From assembly GCA_000467715.1 (NCBI GenBank), contig AJFK01000302.1, positions 1 to 64,000 on the forward strand: DNA of 64,000 bases, given 5' to 3'. The notes beneath the pieces were generated by a model that saw nothing but the letters and a program-made list of their open reading frames with translations, was not told where the DNA came from and searched no databases. Source of the DNA: Hysterium pulicare CBS 123377. Its lineage: Eukaryota; Ascomycota; Dothideomycetes; Hysteriales; Hysteriaceae. The translations under genes and the position numbers were made by a program. Positions 22,340 through 33,234 of the stretch are shown in pieces; position 1 is the first letter of the stretch, and each line of letters opens with the position of its first letter.

Positions 22340-24638
22340 AGGTGCGGTTGCTTTGTCTGGAAGGTCGTAAAAGCTTAGAAAGATTCAGTTAGCTTCCGAT
22401 CAAAAGCATGTATGGCTGCGCGGCCAAGGCTTTCATCGTACCTTTATCGGTAAAGCACAGGGTGACCCACGCAATCGAACTGAGATCTTGAACCCGCTTC
22501 GTGTGGAAACGGTTACTGGAACTTCTGGCAAAGACAGGTGGAGAAACTATGAGTATCGTAGCGTTTGTGTGGTCAGACGAACGAAAAAGGGCTGGGAAGC
22601 GTAGTCGTGCGTGAGGAAAGTGGTAAAGCAGTGGGAAACCGAGTGCGTGGCCGCCTTTCGATCGTTTATGAATTTGTCGGGAAAGTGCACGGTCTAAGAA
22701 GATCCTGCTACCGTGAAAACTGGAAATATAAAATGTTCGAGGGAGATGCAGAGGATCGTTCAGCTAAAGAGACGTGCAATGGCTGCAATGGCAGTATCGT
22801 TGAAAGAGAAGGTTATAATTTTGGAGTTGGAGGCTGCAATTGAAGTATAAGTTAGATAAGCGGTCTAGCAGGAGAAATCAGGTTACGGCCGCAAGCATTG
22901 GATCGTTAACTCGGAAGAATACTCATCCACAGATGCTCAAATTATGACATGCATCTGGATGCTTGTCAAGCCAGCTGGGGACTTCACGAGCAAAACTTTC
23001 TTGGGCCAGAAGTAGTCCTACAGCTCCATCTTGAGAGTGGCAAAAGTTATTGTATCGATTCGAGCAGACTATGTGGCCGATGAGCAGGTCTCAATAGACA
23101 TATGGAGATGAATAGCTAGAGCTGGGACTTCGGGGGCAGTGGTTGTGGAGAGTGGAAACGGTTACAGGACTGTGGGACCGATATTTAGACTACAAGGATA
23201 GCGACGCGCTCGCATTGAAAGATGCAGTAATAAATGAATTGGATCTTTGAAGTCTACATAATTTTGAGCACTGGTGCCCGCGATATTGACGCGGTTGAAA
23301 GTATGCGGGCTTATGCGCTTATGTAAGTGGACGGACCTTGGCACCTCCGCATCTTCGACTCCGCAAACCATTCTTTTTCGTACACACCTGCGAACTTCAA
23401 CAATGCAAAGAATCGAACTATTCGACCTAAAGCTTAGTGCATTTATCTCCTGACCTTCCAAATCTCGTCTTCGCTAACCAGTCCAGGGTCCCGCCGAAGA
23501 CCTTACGATCGCGGTCCTTCAGCCTCGCCAGCTCCTTACAATGATCCCGAATACCAAAACCTGTCGAGAGTGCGGAATCAGCCTGGACTGATGCTGCTGT
23601 GGCGAATTATGTGACAAAGCTGGTCGTTTGAAGAGCTAGAAATAATGGCTACTTGCCTGGTGGAAGGATCGCAGGTCGCGTCGATGCCCATCATGACATA
23701 GACTTCTCCAGACGAGGGAGGTGGCTGCAGGGCGGAACAAAGAATGGGATTGATACGTGGGCCGCGGACTTGCACCGGAGAGGTCTTTGCTGGAGTGGAT
23801 AGCTATTCACTCGAGTAAATAGTCAATTAATGCTCTTGGCTTTGGCAAACGCACGACTCCCTCTCCCCGTCATGTCGTGCTGTCCTAGTATGACTTCCCA
23901 GCCCTGTAAGCCCTGCTATGCCTGTTTGTCTGAGCTGGCTGTGTGTGCCTCGGCCTTGTGAATGCGGCCGAATGCACCTTCAAGATCAAGATCCCTACGC
24001 CTTAGGAATGCATCTTGAAGATCAATATCCATACGCTGTAGGACTGGGATGCGAAGGTTATGAATGATCGAGATTCATAGTCGAACGTCTGCAGACTGCA
24101 ATTACATACATACTTCATGAGATGTTACCACCACCACCGCGTTCCAACCCATTAGAAAAGATGGTGAGCGTCAAAGAGGCAACATTTCTACCACGCAAAC
24201 ACAAAAACCGCCACCACCTTCTCTCTATGAGAGACGTAAATCTGTCCGGATGGTCAACTCAAAGTGTGGAATTTGGCGAGAGCACACCTAGACCCCAGCA
24301 TGCTATCACTGTTCCAATACTAGATGAAGGAGAATTTGCCGAGATTCGCGGAGTCCAGCTAGGAGGCGGAATCAAGCCGTAAGGTCCACCCGTCAGAGGA
24401 GCAGTCCCTCGTCCCAAAGATGAAGTTTAACGACGCCGATGCTTTTTCAGGCCGTATACATCATTCGTAGAACCTCTATGGGCGTCCCTCCAATGCTCCA
24501 TCATATCTTCGGCTATTTCCCTGGGGTCTGAATAAATCGTACCTCGAAGTCTGTAGGTGCAATTTGGGAGGGGACAGGTCCGCAGAGCCCTATACTGAGT
24601 ATCGAATAGATTCTCCTAAAAGAACTGTCACTGGACTG
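22340..24638. other. intergenic region
   Basis: No supported gene. Short frames near 22565-22843 (+), 23162-23461 (-) and 24122-24382 (+) have no recognisable motif. Apart from a 36-bp tandem duplication near 24 kb nothing stands out. Confidence 0.5.
23975..24046. repeat. imperfect 36-bp tandem duplication
   Basis: Two adjacent 36-bp copies (23975-24010 and 24011-24046) both read roughly CA.CTT.AAGATCA followed by ATCC.TACGC..TAGGA.TG. They differ at several sites, so the duplication is not recent. Confidence 0.75.
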
Positions 24639-27363
24639 CTAGAGCCGACACGGATGGATCAGATCTGCTGAACTTACTGTCACTGCAAACTCGTCTTCGG
24701 GACCGCTTCTGGAGGATCCAACCACGCACTGAACAGGCTGACCGCAGTGGCAACGATCATCACGATGGCAATCATCGCGGTCCAAATTGATCAGATGGCT
24801 TTCAAGCTGAATGTGGGCTGGCTCGATGCATAAACGTCTCCCGCAAAGATGTGAGACTTCGCGGGCCTCTTCACCCTTAATCTTACCGGCTCCACCTACA
24901 CAGTCGTCAGCGATAAATCACACAACCTGGAAAGTGGGCGCTTACTCCAGATGAGGAGTGCCCAATCGTTGGAGGTTAGTTGGCCAGTGGCCAGCAGGAC
25001 CACCCACGTCAGTGGAAATGTCTCCGTGTGGTTACGATGCCCGCAGAGGCCGCTGCACGCTTTAAGGGTGATAACCACTCTGTGGTTGGCCTCGGTTTTG
25101 GCAAACTGGAGGCAGTGACCCTCCAGACCACCCTTTGCATGTTGGTCAACGTGATCCCAAATGAGGGCATTCTCCCCATCCAGAAACCAAGGTGGGAGGT
25201 CCAGCAGGTTTGGCTTGTACAGCCTGAGAAGGCCCCAAATCTGGAGCCCCGCATGGAATCTGAACTTTCTGTGACCATACGCTCGGACAGCGCACACCAA
25301 TCGCTGATAATCTGGATCGGACTTGAGAATACCAGCCAAGCTGACAATGGGCGCCTTGACTATCGGCCGTGGAGTGCTTCGAGCCCTTTTCCGGATAGCC
25401 GTATTTGTCGCCTCTGCAAACCTTTTTGCTCTGTTCCCTACCTTAGACAGCCTGGGGCTGGCTGGCTCATCGTCATCCTGCGAATCGGGGATCGTGCAAG
25501 GGAATCGGCTGGGCTGCTTAGGGGACGGAAAGGTGTTTGCGTAGCCTCGGACTGACGGAGGAAGTTGCACGGCAGTCAAGAACCGTCTGCTGGGGTGTGG
25601 GCCTATTGCAGTCGTTTGTGGATGCTGATCGTGCTTCCGAGCTGACTTCTCGCCTGCCCGGTCGTTCCACGGATTTCTCGGCAAGATGGAATTCACGGAT
25701 ATCTCTCTTAACGGCCTTGGCTCCGTGTATGTAGTGTTGGTTCCCTTCAGTTTCGATTGACCAGCCTCGCCGTTGTGAGCTCCGCTTCCAACCGACCTTC
25801 CAGCTGAGTTTGAGACAGGATACTCTGGTGGCCTCGTGATCCGGAGGCCAACGCGCGTATGCTCCAATGGTTGCACTTCACTATCGTTGGCCAATTGACT
25901 CCCTCTAGTAACCGGCCGCGGTTGTTGGGTGCTCTCGCCCTCTGCGGCCTCGTGGTTGAGAGCCTCTGAATCCTCCACCTGCGCTGCCCTGGAGCGTGTG
26001 AGACGAGCTGACAGGAGGCTGCGACGCTCCCCTGCATCACTATTCTCGCTTTGGTCTCTGTAGTCTTCGTCTGACTCTCGGTCGTTACGCTCATCAGCCC
26101 TCCGGAGTTCGTGCTCCTCCCTCCTTCTCTCGTCCCACTCTCGCGCTTTCGCCCCTTTACCTTTTCGCCTATGCTTCTTTCTAGAGTAAGAGGTTAGTTA
26201 GTTATCATGCACTCCAGATCCCAGCCTTGAGTACGACAGTCCACGGTCTCTCTCACGCGGTGACGGAAGCCACTTGTGGACTATCGCGGAGCCCAAATGG
26301 ACTGTACAGACCACCAGGACCTCCTCCTGGCTATCCGTGAGCATGAACGACTTACGTTGTCTCTCCTGTTCTTTCTAGCGTGCTAGGCTTCGAGCCTTGC
26401 TGTCCATCTTTGGGCTTGCCCTTGCCCTTGCCTTTCTTCCTGCCCTTGCCCTTCCATTTCTTCTTGCCCTTGCCACTTTGCTTCTGTTTAGGAGTGTTTC
26501 TCTTCTGCTTTGGAGCTTGAGGTCCCAGAGCGACCGACTCGGGCTCGGGCTCGGAAGCCGAGCTTTCGTACTCGCCAGCATCTTCTGTTTGCTGTCGAGC
26601 ACGGGGTTCAACCAACTGGGACTCGGAAGCGGGGCTTTCGCATTCGCTGGAGTCCTCTGGCTGCTGTTGATCATGGGCTCCAAGTGACTCGGAATCGGAA
26701 TCAGATCCATCTGATCCGCTGGGGTGGATATTCGACTCTACTATCGCACGGGTGTTTGCGTCTTCATCCTTGCGTTGCTCTTCCTCATTGTCTCGCGTTT
26801 CGTGTTGCCATGCTGCGTCCACAAGCTCCTCAAGCCACCCCATTGTAACGCCGTCTTCGTGCTCCCGTGTTTCCTCTTGGGGCTCGTGGACATCGCCAGC
26901 TTCATGGACTTCGCAGGTCTTGGAGGCGTCGCTGCCCTCCTGGTAGTCGTCGACCTTGCTATCATCACCCTCGCTCAGGCTTTCAATATCCTCCCAATCA
27001 CCCTCAGGGTCTTCCTTCTCTATTGTCGCCTCCTGGTCCTCGAACACCTCCTCGTGCTCGCTGTCGAAATCTTCCCAATCCCCCTCATCCTCCTCCCCTT
27101 TGTCCTCCATTGTCTCCTGCACACGCACAGGCGAATGCAACTTTGACGGCGAGGTGATTGGGGTATGAAAGGAATCATCGGAGCTTTGGCTTGAACAGGG
27201 GGGCGAGGGTGTAGCCCCGTGGTCGAAGGCTGCCTTGTCTTCGAGCTCAATTGGGACTTCGAATTTATCCTCGGCCGCCGGCTCCACAGGTTTTGAACTC
27301 CTTTCAAGTGGTTAATTCAGGTGGCCGGCTAGAGGAGCTTGATGCATCTTACTTGTTCCCCAT
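24639..27363 (-). CDS. I-PpoI-like His-Me finger (zf-His_Me) nuclease-domain protein, 815 aa, four exons
   Basis: My model joins 27363-27353, 27300-26356, 26180-24946 and 24895-24639; introns are 52, 175 and 50 nt, and the sum is 2448 nt, in frame. The start is the ATG at 27363, giving MGNK. Residues about 1-320 are disordered: acidic (GDWED repeats) and then very Lys/Gly-rich. A globular part follows from about residue 590. The C-terminus holds H746-x-C748-x4-C753-x4-H758-x8-N767-x5-C773-x5-C779-x-C781-x5-C787. This matches the spacing I recall for I-PpoI: catalytic His98, metal-ligand Asn119 and zinc ligands C100, C105, H110, C125, C132, H134, C138. The active-site His and Asn are both present, so DNA cleavage is possible but unproven. 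The last exon could splice once more at the GTAAGT near 24675; otherwise TAG ends it at 24639. Neighbours are two GETSYR-family genes. Confidence 0.85.
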
Positions 27364-29053
27364 GTTCTTGGTCTGAGGGGTTCAGTCACAATTACGAAGA
27401 AGTAGCTGTAGATTGGACTTTGCAACGTATAAAGAAGTGTACTTAGGGGAGGGATATTGCGGGTTGGTGGAGAAGGTCATGGATGGTTTGACCGCTAAGC
27501 TGTTACGTGACACTAATTTCCTCAGGCTTGGGCAGGCTTTGTGGCAAATGCTACGTTAACCTCTGCACTGGGAAATTTGATCCGATCGAATGCGCGCCCG
27601 AAGGTACGCAGTCGTATGATTACGGGGGCGGAACTTCTGAAGAATGAAAGCGCGGTCTGGACGGCTGGAAAGTACGCAGAACCTCCGAGGGCAAGCGTAG
27701 GTCATGACCAAACAGAATCGACTTCACGATATCCCCATGATCAAACACGCCGTAAAGATTGGCAGCGAGAAAGTAGAATCTCTCGGCTTTGACGGTCAGT
27801 AAATCGGTGTGCAGGCACATCATATCATGCTGGAGTCCTCGTGGTGGATGGGTGCAGCGGGATTGGTCATATCGGTACGAAGAAACCTGCGCCCACCACG
27901 AATTCCGCTTCTTTGCTGCTACCGAAGAAGTGGCTATGAATATTATCGCATGATCGAGAATACGGCTCAGATGTGGAGTCAATAGTGATTCGAGGACTTG
28001 TTCTCCGGAGGCGTTTTGTTGCGATAGCACCCGCACATCTGGACCAATCCGACGTGACCGCTTCTTAGGAATTTCTCGCGATAACATGTGCAGTCTTTAC
28101 CGCTCCATCATATCGCCTGCACGGTACGTAAAATCATATTTTCTTGACCGCTTTCGGGCTGGAGTGAGCAGAGTTGTAGCCAAGGCTACAGTCCAAAGAC
28201 TTCTCCTCTCGTGATTATAAAAGCCCTCCTCGTAGCCCATTTGAATTCAAATCTAGCAAGGTCTTCTCGTCTTTGAGTTCGTATCCTCTTCGCCTGCCAG
28301 GGCTGTCATGTTTCCATGCGCCTAGGCGGGAGATCAACGTGGGGTGGCACGGCTAGCCCCACTGAGGTCAACATTCCGGCCCCTCGGTCACAGCCCACAG
28401 CCCTACAGCCTCACCTGCCTGTTCGCCATTACGATCAACGCCTCAACTTTTATTTCCTCGTCAATATTACTTCCTTCTTGCAATCCGTTCACGCTTGACC
28501 TTCGCAATCGACGTTGCCCTCTACCCTCTGTTCTGTCGTTCCTTTGGATCACTCGGTAGTGAGGTTGACAAGCGGATACACGTCCGGCAGCGCGCTTGCT
28601 CTTCAACACAGCAGTTGAATCTGAGGGTAAGACTCTTGAGGCCTTTTGACTTTGCACTCGATGAACTTCAATTCATACTAATTCTGCTTCCACCCGAACA
28701 GCCTAAGGCCTCAGCATTCGACCACGACCGTAAAGCCCTCCTCGTAGCAGAATTCGCGCTCCTCGATTCAGCTCTATTTCTCGTTGGATCCAAGGGCAGT
28801 AAGAGCAGCTTGGGGGTAACCTCACTTCCACGACGATAGCTGTGCTTTGATTCTCGGTAATTCAACGTGAGATCCATAGTCATACCCTGAGCCCACATAT
28901 TGACCGGCAAACTCCAATTCGTCCGTTAAGCATAATTACTGACTACTCGGATGCTCAGACAATCCCACCTCCCTGAACGTTAAGCGTTATTGCAACTTCA
29001 ATCCACCTCAAGCTCCACGCACCTCCTCACCTGACTACGTCTCCACATTCGTC
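27364..29053. other. intergenic region and 5' flank of the 702-aa gene
   Basis: Contains one doubtful open frame (27620-28087, minus, listed separately). The last 600 bases before 29054 are rich in C and T on the + strand, as expected for a fungal promoter and 5' leader. No other gene is seen. Confidence 0.5.
27620..28087 (-). CDS. doubtful hypothetical ORF (155 aa)
   Basis: A single uninterrupted frame of 155 codons with mixed composition and no recognised domain, signal peptide or membrane segment. It starts upstream of, and on the same strand as, the His-Me finger gene. Its length is only a little above chance for DNA of this composition. It could equally be an eroded gene piece or noise. 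Confidence 0.25.
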   Translation of the reverse strand: MLSREIPKKRSRRIGPDVRVLSQQNASGEQVLESLLTPHLSRILDHAIIFIATSSVAAKKRNSWWAQVSSYRYDQSRCTHPPRGLQHDMMCLHTDLLTVKAERFYFLAANLYGVFDHGDIVKSILFGHDLRLPSEVLRTFQPSRPRFHSSEVPPP

Positions 29054-31162
29054 ATGTCTCACGGCGAAACCTCGTATCGGCGATATCACATCTGGAATGA
29101 GAAGGACACGGATATTGCCTACAATAGAATTGTTGAGAAGCCTAACAACAACAATGATCGTCGCGCATACGACTTCCTAACATATGACGGCCGAAAGATC
29201 ACTTGTGACACAGCCTTGCCAGCTGCGGGCACACACATTCCCTGCGAGAGCGTGGGCTACTTGGCTGACATGTTACAAAGAGGTACGATCGAGAAGAAAA
29301 CTCTACATAATCGCTGGCCTACTGTCTTCGATTCGGCTGGGCGAGTGTATGCCAATCGTCGCCCGATGGGTCCACCCGCTCTTCGAGATGGAAAAGTACT
29401 GGCCGTCAACGGGGGTGCTTATCTCTTAGTGGGTGCGGGGCCCAACTACGCGAACGATCCCAATCAGAAACAAGGGGATAAGAAATGGATAGCAAAGGCG
29501 ACGTCCACTCCGACCGCTGTAGTTGTCACTGATATCACCGGTGTAAAGACCTCTCGAGACAACGACGGCGGACTGTTCAAACCGCTAAATGAGAAACAAA
29601 TTCGGCAAAACATGCGTGGTTGGGTGTTTGTCGATGATACAGGGGACGCCCTCGCCGAGCGATTGGAGTACAAAAACAAAGAAGTCAGCTTCCAGCATTT
29701 CAATCTACCCAAGGTGCGCAAACGAGGCACAAAAGTAGCTACTAAAGTTTCTGTCGAGTCGCCAGAGCCGACATCATCGGCCACGGAATCCAGACGCAAG
29801 GTGAAAGGTTCGAGGGCGTCCTCGAAGGGCCTGAAACGCCGCATAACCCAGCCCACTCCATCCATAGAACCCGACGCAAAACGAGCACGCGGGTCGAATG
29901 TATTCAGCGATCTAAGCTCGCTGGGCTCACAGGGGAATACAGGCGAGGCGCCTAAGAATGGTGTGGACGACCCTGTCATAGCCCATATGGACCTTGAAGA
30001 GGAAGATGAAGAGCAGCGAAAGTTTGGGGTTCAGTTAGGACTGGTTGAACATACGCAGGTTGTGACTCACGCCTTCATCGCGACTTTTGCGCATGCCACC
30101 GCACATGCGAAAGGCATGTTCGACCTTGTGAACGACACATCCAAAGTTCTTCTCAAGGCTCTCAGTGAGCATCCGTCTGCCAACCCCGAGGTCAAAACTC
30201 TCATTGGTGATCTGCGCCAGTCGGCTCATGAATACGGAAAGCAGTTTAGCCAAGATTTGGCTAGTCTCACAATGTTTGGAACCCTGGGCTCCGCGATCGA
30301 TGTCGAGAGAACCCAAAAGGCAGCCGGACAGTCATTCAAAGTCCTAGAGTCTTTATTGAGTCCATTCCCAAACCGGCTACCACACACAAATCGGGATCTC
30401 GAGGTTTTTTTTAACCAGCAGCCCGCCGAATACAAAGTATCAAGCTCCTGCGCGGAGAGTCCATTGTATCAGAACATGGTTAGAGCTCACGCAAAGACCG
30501 CCCGAGCAGGCATACCGCAATACCTCTCTCAGTTGGTAGAGTGGGCAGCCCTTCCAACCACGCGACAGCCCCCACCACTCCCCCCTGTAGAGCCTACCAT
30601 GGAAGATAGTCCCGAGGGTGTTGGATCAGGCAAGGCACTCGAGCCAGTCGCGAAGACCAATACCGTGCGCCCTCCTTCTGAAGACGGCGAAGACGAAGAC
30701 CTGCCAGTCAAGGAACCTGAACACTCCAAATTGCGCAGGAAGCTCGAGACAAAACGCCCTCAAGTATTTGATGACGACCCCGAAGACGGCGAAGATGAAG
30801 ACGTGCCACTCAAGGGCCCTAAACCTTCCGAAATGCGCTGGAAGCTCAAGACAAAAAAGCGTCCTCAAGTATTTGAGAACGAATCCGAATCCGAAGGCCA
30901 AATTCCAGCATCCAAGCACAATGGTTCGAAGACATTCAAAGCAACCAAAGTGAAGGCTCCATTTGTTCGTCCTGATGAACTCGATGGCGATGATGAGAGA
31001 ACCCCTGCTCCCCCACAGAATTTAGTTCGTCCACCAAGTCTAAGCGACTCTGAAGACAGTGGAGTGAGTGCTCCTAAAAATTCCGGCAAAGAACTCCGAG
31101 CCCGCAAGAACGTCGATTACTCTGACACAAGGAGGCACAGGCCAAAAAAATCCAAGAAGTAG
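29054..31162 (+). CDS. GETSYR-family protein (702 aa)
   Basis: Single-exon paralogue of the gene at 20588-22339, lying in the opposite orientation. It starts MSHGETSYRRYHIWNEKD and shares the N-terminal blocks YANRRPMGP, VGAGPNYANDPNQK, DNDGG and QNMRGWVFVDDTG. It also has the middle block FIATFAHATAHAKGMFDLV followed by AAGQSFKVL. Basic stretches around residues 260-285 and at the C-terminus (RRHRPKKSKK) are likely nuclear localisation signals. Residues about 543-610 are two 34-residue repeats of EDGEDED.P.K.P plus a Lys-rich part ending KRPQVF, 102 bp each in DNA. Unlike its paralogue it has no clear AT-hook. Function unknown; a nuclear, chromatin-linked role is inferred. The ATG context and homology to the paralogue fix the start. 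Confidence 0.85.
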   Translation: MSHGETSYRRYHIWNEKDTDIAYNRIVEKPNNNNDRRAYDFLTYDGRKITCDTALPAAGTHIPCESVGYLADMLQRGTIEKKTLHNRWPTVFDSAGRVYANRRPMGPPALRDGKVLAVNGGAYLLVGAGPNYANDPNQKQGDKKWIAKATSTPTAVVVTDITGVKTSRDNDGGLFKPLNEKQIRQNMRGWVFVDDTGDALAERLEYKNKEVSFQHFNLPKVRKRGTKVATKVSVESPEPTSSATESRRKVKGSRASSKGLKRRITQPTPSIEPDAKRARGSNVFSDLSSLGSQGNTGEAPKNGVDDPVIAHMDLEEEDEEQRKFGVQLGLVEHTQVVTHAFIATFAHATAHAKGMFDLVNDTSKVLLKALSEHPSANPEVKTLIGDLRQSAHEYGKQFSQDLASLTMFGTLGSAIDVERTQKAAGQSFKVLESLLSPFPNRLPHTNRDLEVFFNQQPAEYKVSSSCAESPLYQNMVRAHAKTARAGIPQYLSQLVEWAALPTTRQPPPLPPVEPTMEDSPEGVGSGKALEPVAKTNTVRPPSEDGEDEDLPVKEPEHSKLRRKLETKRPQVFDDDPEDGEDEDVPLKGPKPSEMRWKLKTKKRPQVFENESESEGQIPASKHNGSKTFKATKVKAPFVRPDELDGDDERTPAPPQNLVRPPSLSDSEDSGVSAPKNSGKELRARKNVDYSDTRRHRPKKSKK

Positions 31163-32929
31163 AGCTTCTCCGGCTGCGCATCTCACGATGATGATGGCCT
31201 TGCGGTCCGTCGATCATCAAGTTTTTTTGATATCTACTTCGATTTGGCGTTGGATTTCTCGATGTCCTCGCCTTCGCAACTCACCTCCTCACTTTACCAC
31301 TTCGCTACATCATTCAATGCGAAGTCCACGATTTATTTGCGATGTTTCTTGGCGGTTGGTTTGATTTGGAGTGCTACCTATTCGAGCATCTCCTTCATTT
31401 GGATTTCACGGGTGCTTCCTGGAGGGTGCACTCGAACTACATATATCTTTACTTCATTTCCATTTGCAGGTCCTCCTGCGCAGTCAGTTTCTGTCACATC
31501 TAGGTTTTGGATTTATCATCTTTGGATTTTGCGATCACAAGGGCTTCTATTTCTTTTCATTCTTCAGGAGTTCACTATCTACCAACAGGTTCGGCTTGGT
31601 GGGCGGCGTTTGGGGATTAATTTTTCTGCTTATCCTCGCGGGAGAATAGTAGTCGGGCCATAGAATCCTATACTGGACTGTGCAGTTGGCATTTTGACCG
31701 TACAGTCCACCGCCTTATGTAGATATCAAAAGCCTCAATTCGTGCCTCTTCGTTCATTCGGCCTCATGGTCCCCGCAACCAACCTCCAAAGTCTACCCAC
31801 AAGTACGTGCAACCGCAAAGCCTTCAGATCCGTCCTTGTACTCATAAAGCTATGACGCCCTAAGATGATTTTGTTCTTCGTCGTCTGCGTAAGTGAATTG
31901 AATTCGGCGGAGAAACTCTCAAGCCGCAGAGTATCTGGAGTGGAGGGAATAACATCGTAAAAGGTCCATTAGTTTCGCCATGACATACAAGAAATAAGCG
32001 TCGCATGGCCGAAGACGCAGTTGAGAAGTTGCCATTCAAAAAAGAACTAATGCGTAAATTGATCTTGGTCTCTACATACATGGTTCAAAAAGGCTTCGCA
32101 TGGGGGAAGGGCGTAAAGCCAGATGCCCTCCGTCACGGAGTTCGAAGTTACTATGATGGCTCTGCACGCAAGCAGCATGATGAACATGGGCATGAGGTCA
32201 GAAGAACCACGAAGTTGAAAGGCTTACGAAGTTGAAAGGGACCACAAAGGTTGATCGCCTCCACAGCCAGCTGGTGAACCCTGAAGTCTAGTAAACTATG
32301 ACCTTTCTTGAACCATGTTAGATTTGGCCGAATAGATGTTATCTCGTTCAAGCAGACATAGAGCGTGGGGACCGCGCCGTGGAATTGATGCGGTCAGGTC
32401 GAGGAAGTAGGAAGGATAAACTGGTTGCCGTAAAAGTCTTGGTCACAAAGCATACGCGAATCTGAACCAAAAATCTACACTGGACTCTACATGGTAGGGA
32501 ATGTCGTGTAAGGAACGTGGCAAATCTACATTTACATCCGCACTGCATATGCGATGGTGGGGTGAAAGCTGACGATACAAGAGCACGTAGCAATGGCGAA
32601 GGCAAACAAGCTTTGGGCTGATCGGAGTGTACACAAGTCGGAGCGCGAGACTTGAGAGAACCATCGCAAGAATTGGAAGCTTGGGATGGGCCTGGTAGGT
32701 AATCGAAAGGGGGGACTTCTGTGTGTATCGTGCGGTTGAAGGCATGCGTACATGATTCGACCAAGGAATTATCTTCCTTTTCCAAAAAATAGAGTGGGTA
32801 ATCGAGTGCAACGATTAATTTTCAGCTGGGAATCCAATCCCAATGCGGCGTGCTATCTCAATGCGACGTCCCATCTCAGTGTGGAGTCTGCGTGGTCAAC
32901 GTGGAAAGCTTCCAACCATGGTGTGCCAG
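31163..32929. other. intergenic region downstream of the 702-aa gene
   Basis: T- and C-rich on the + strand just after the stop, then mixed composition. Open frames are all under 150 codons with no recognised motif. I see no gene. Confidence 0.5.
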
Positions 32930-33234
32930 AGATAAGGGAAGACGAAAAAGATTAAGAATCTTTAGACAGCGAGAACGAGGAGTTCTAGAGAGACCAGAAG
33001 GTAATACTAGAAAAGGAAGAGGTGGTTGAGAGGGATCACGTCGAAGACCCGAGCGAAAATGGGGACTCGAAGGCAGAGGATGTCCATGAGGCCAAGAAGG
33101 AAACCGAAAAGAGGAGGGCAAAGGCAGGTAGCAAAGTCCGCACCAAGGAGATAAGGAGGTCTCCAGCTACGCATATAAACGGATGCGAATCGCGATGCAG
33201 ATGATCTTTGGCGGTGCCCTCGACCTCTGGCACA
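32930..33234 (+). pseudogene. probable relic of the acidic exon of the His-Me finger gene
   Basis: Read on the + strand, 32938-33120 gives an acidic, Glu/Lys-rich sequence that lines up with residues about 60-130 of the His-Me finger protein. Shared blocks include EDE.D, DSENEE against DSEHEE, DQ, and EKE, in the same order. Two in-frame stops interrupt it: a TAA where the intact gene has a Trp codon, and a TAG. Both are the G-to-A type of change that RIP makes. No zinc-finger part is seen downstream. Acidic low-complexity sequence can match by chance, so this stays moderate. Confidence 0.5.

Noticed and set aside
26397-27168. Several + strand ORFs of 60-140 aa
   Set aside because: They are mirror readings of the acidic and Lys-rich exon of the His-Me finger gene.
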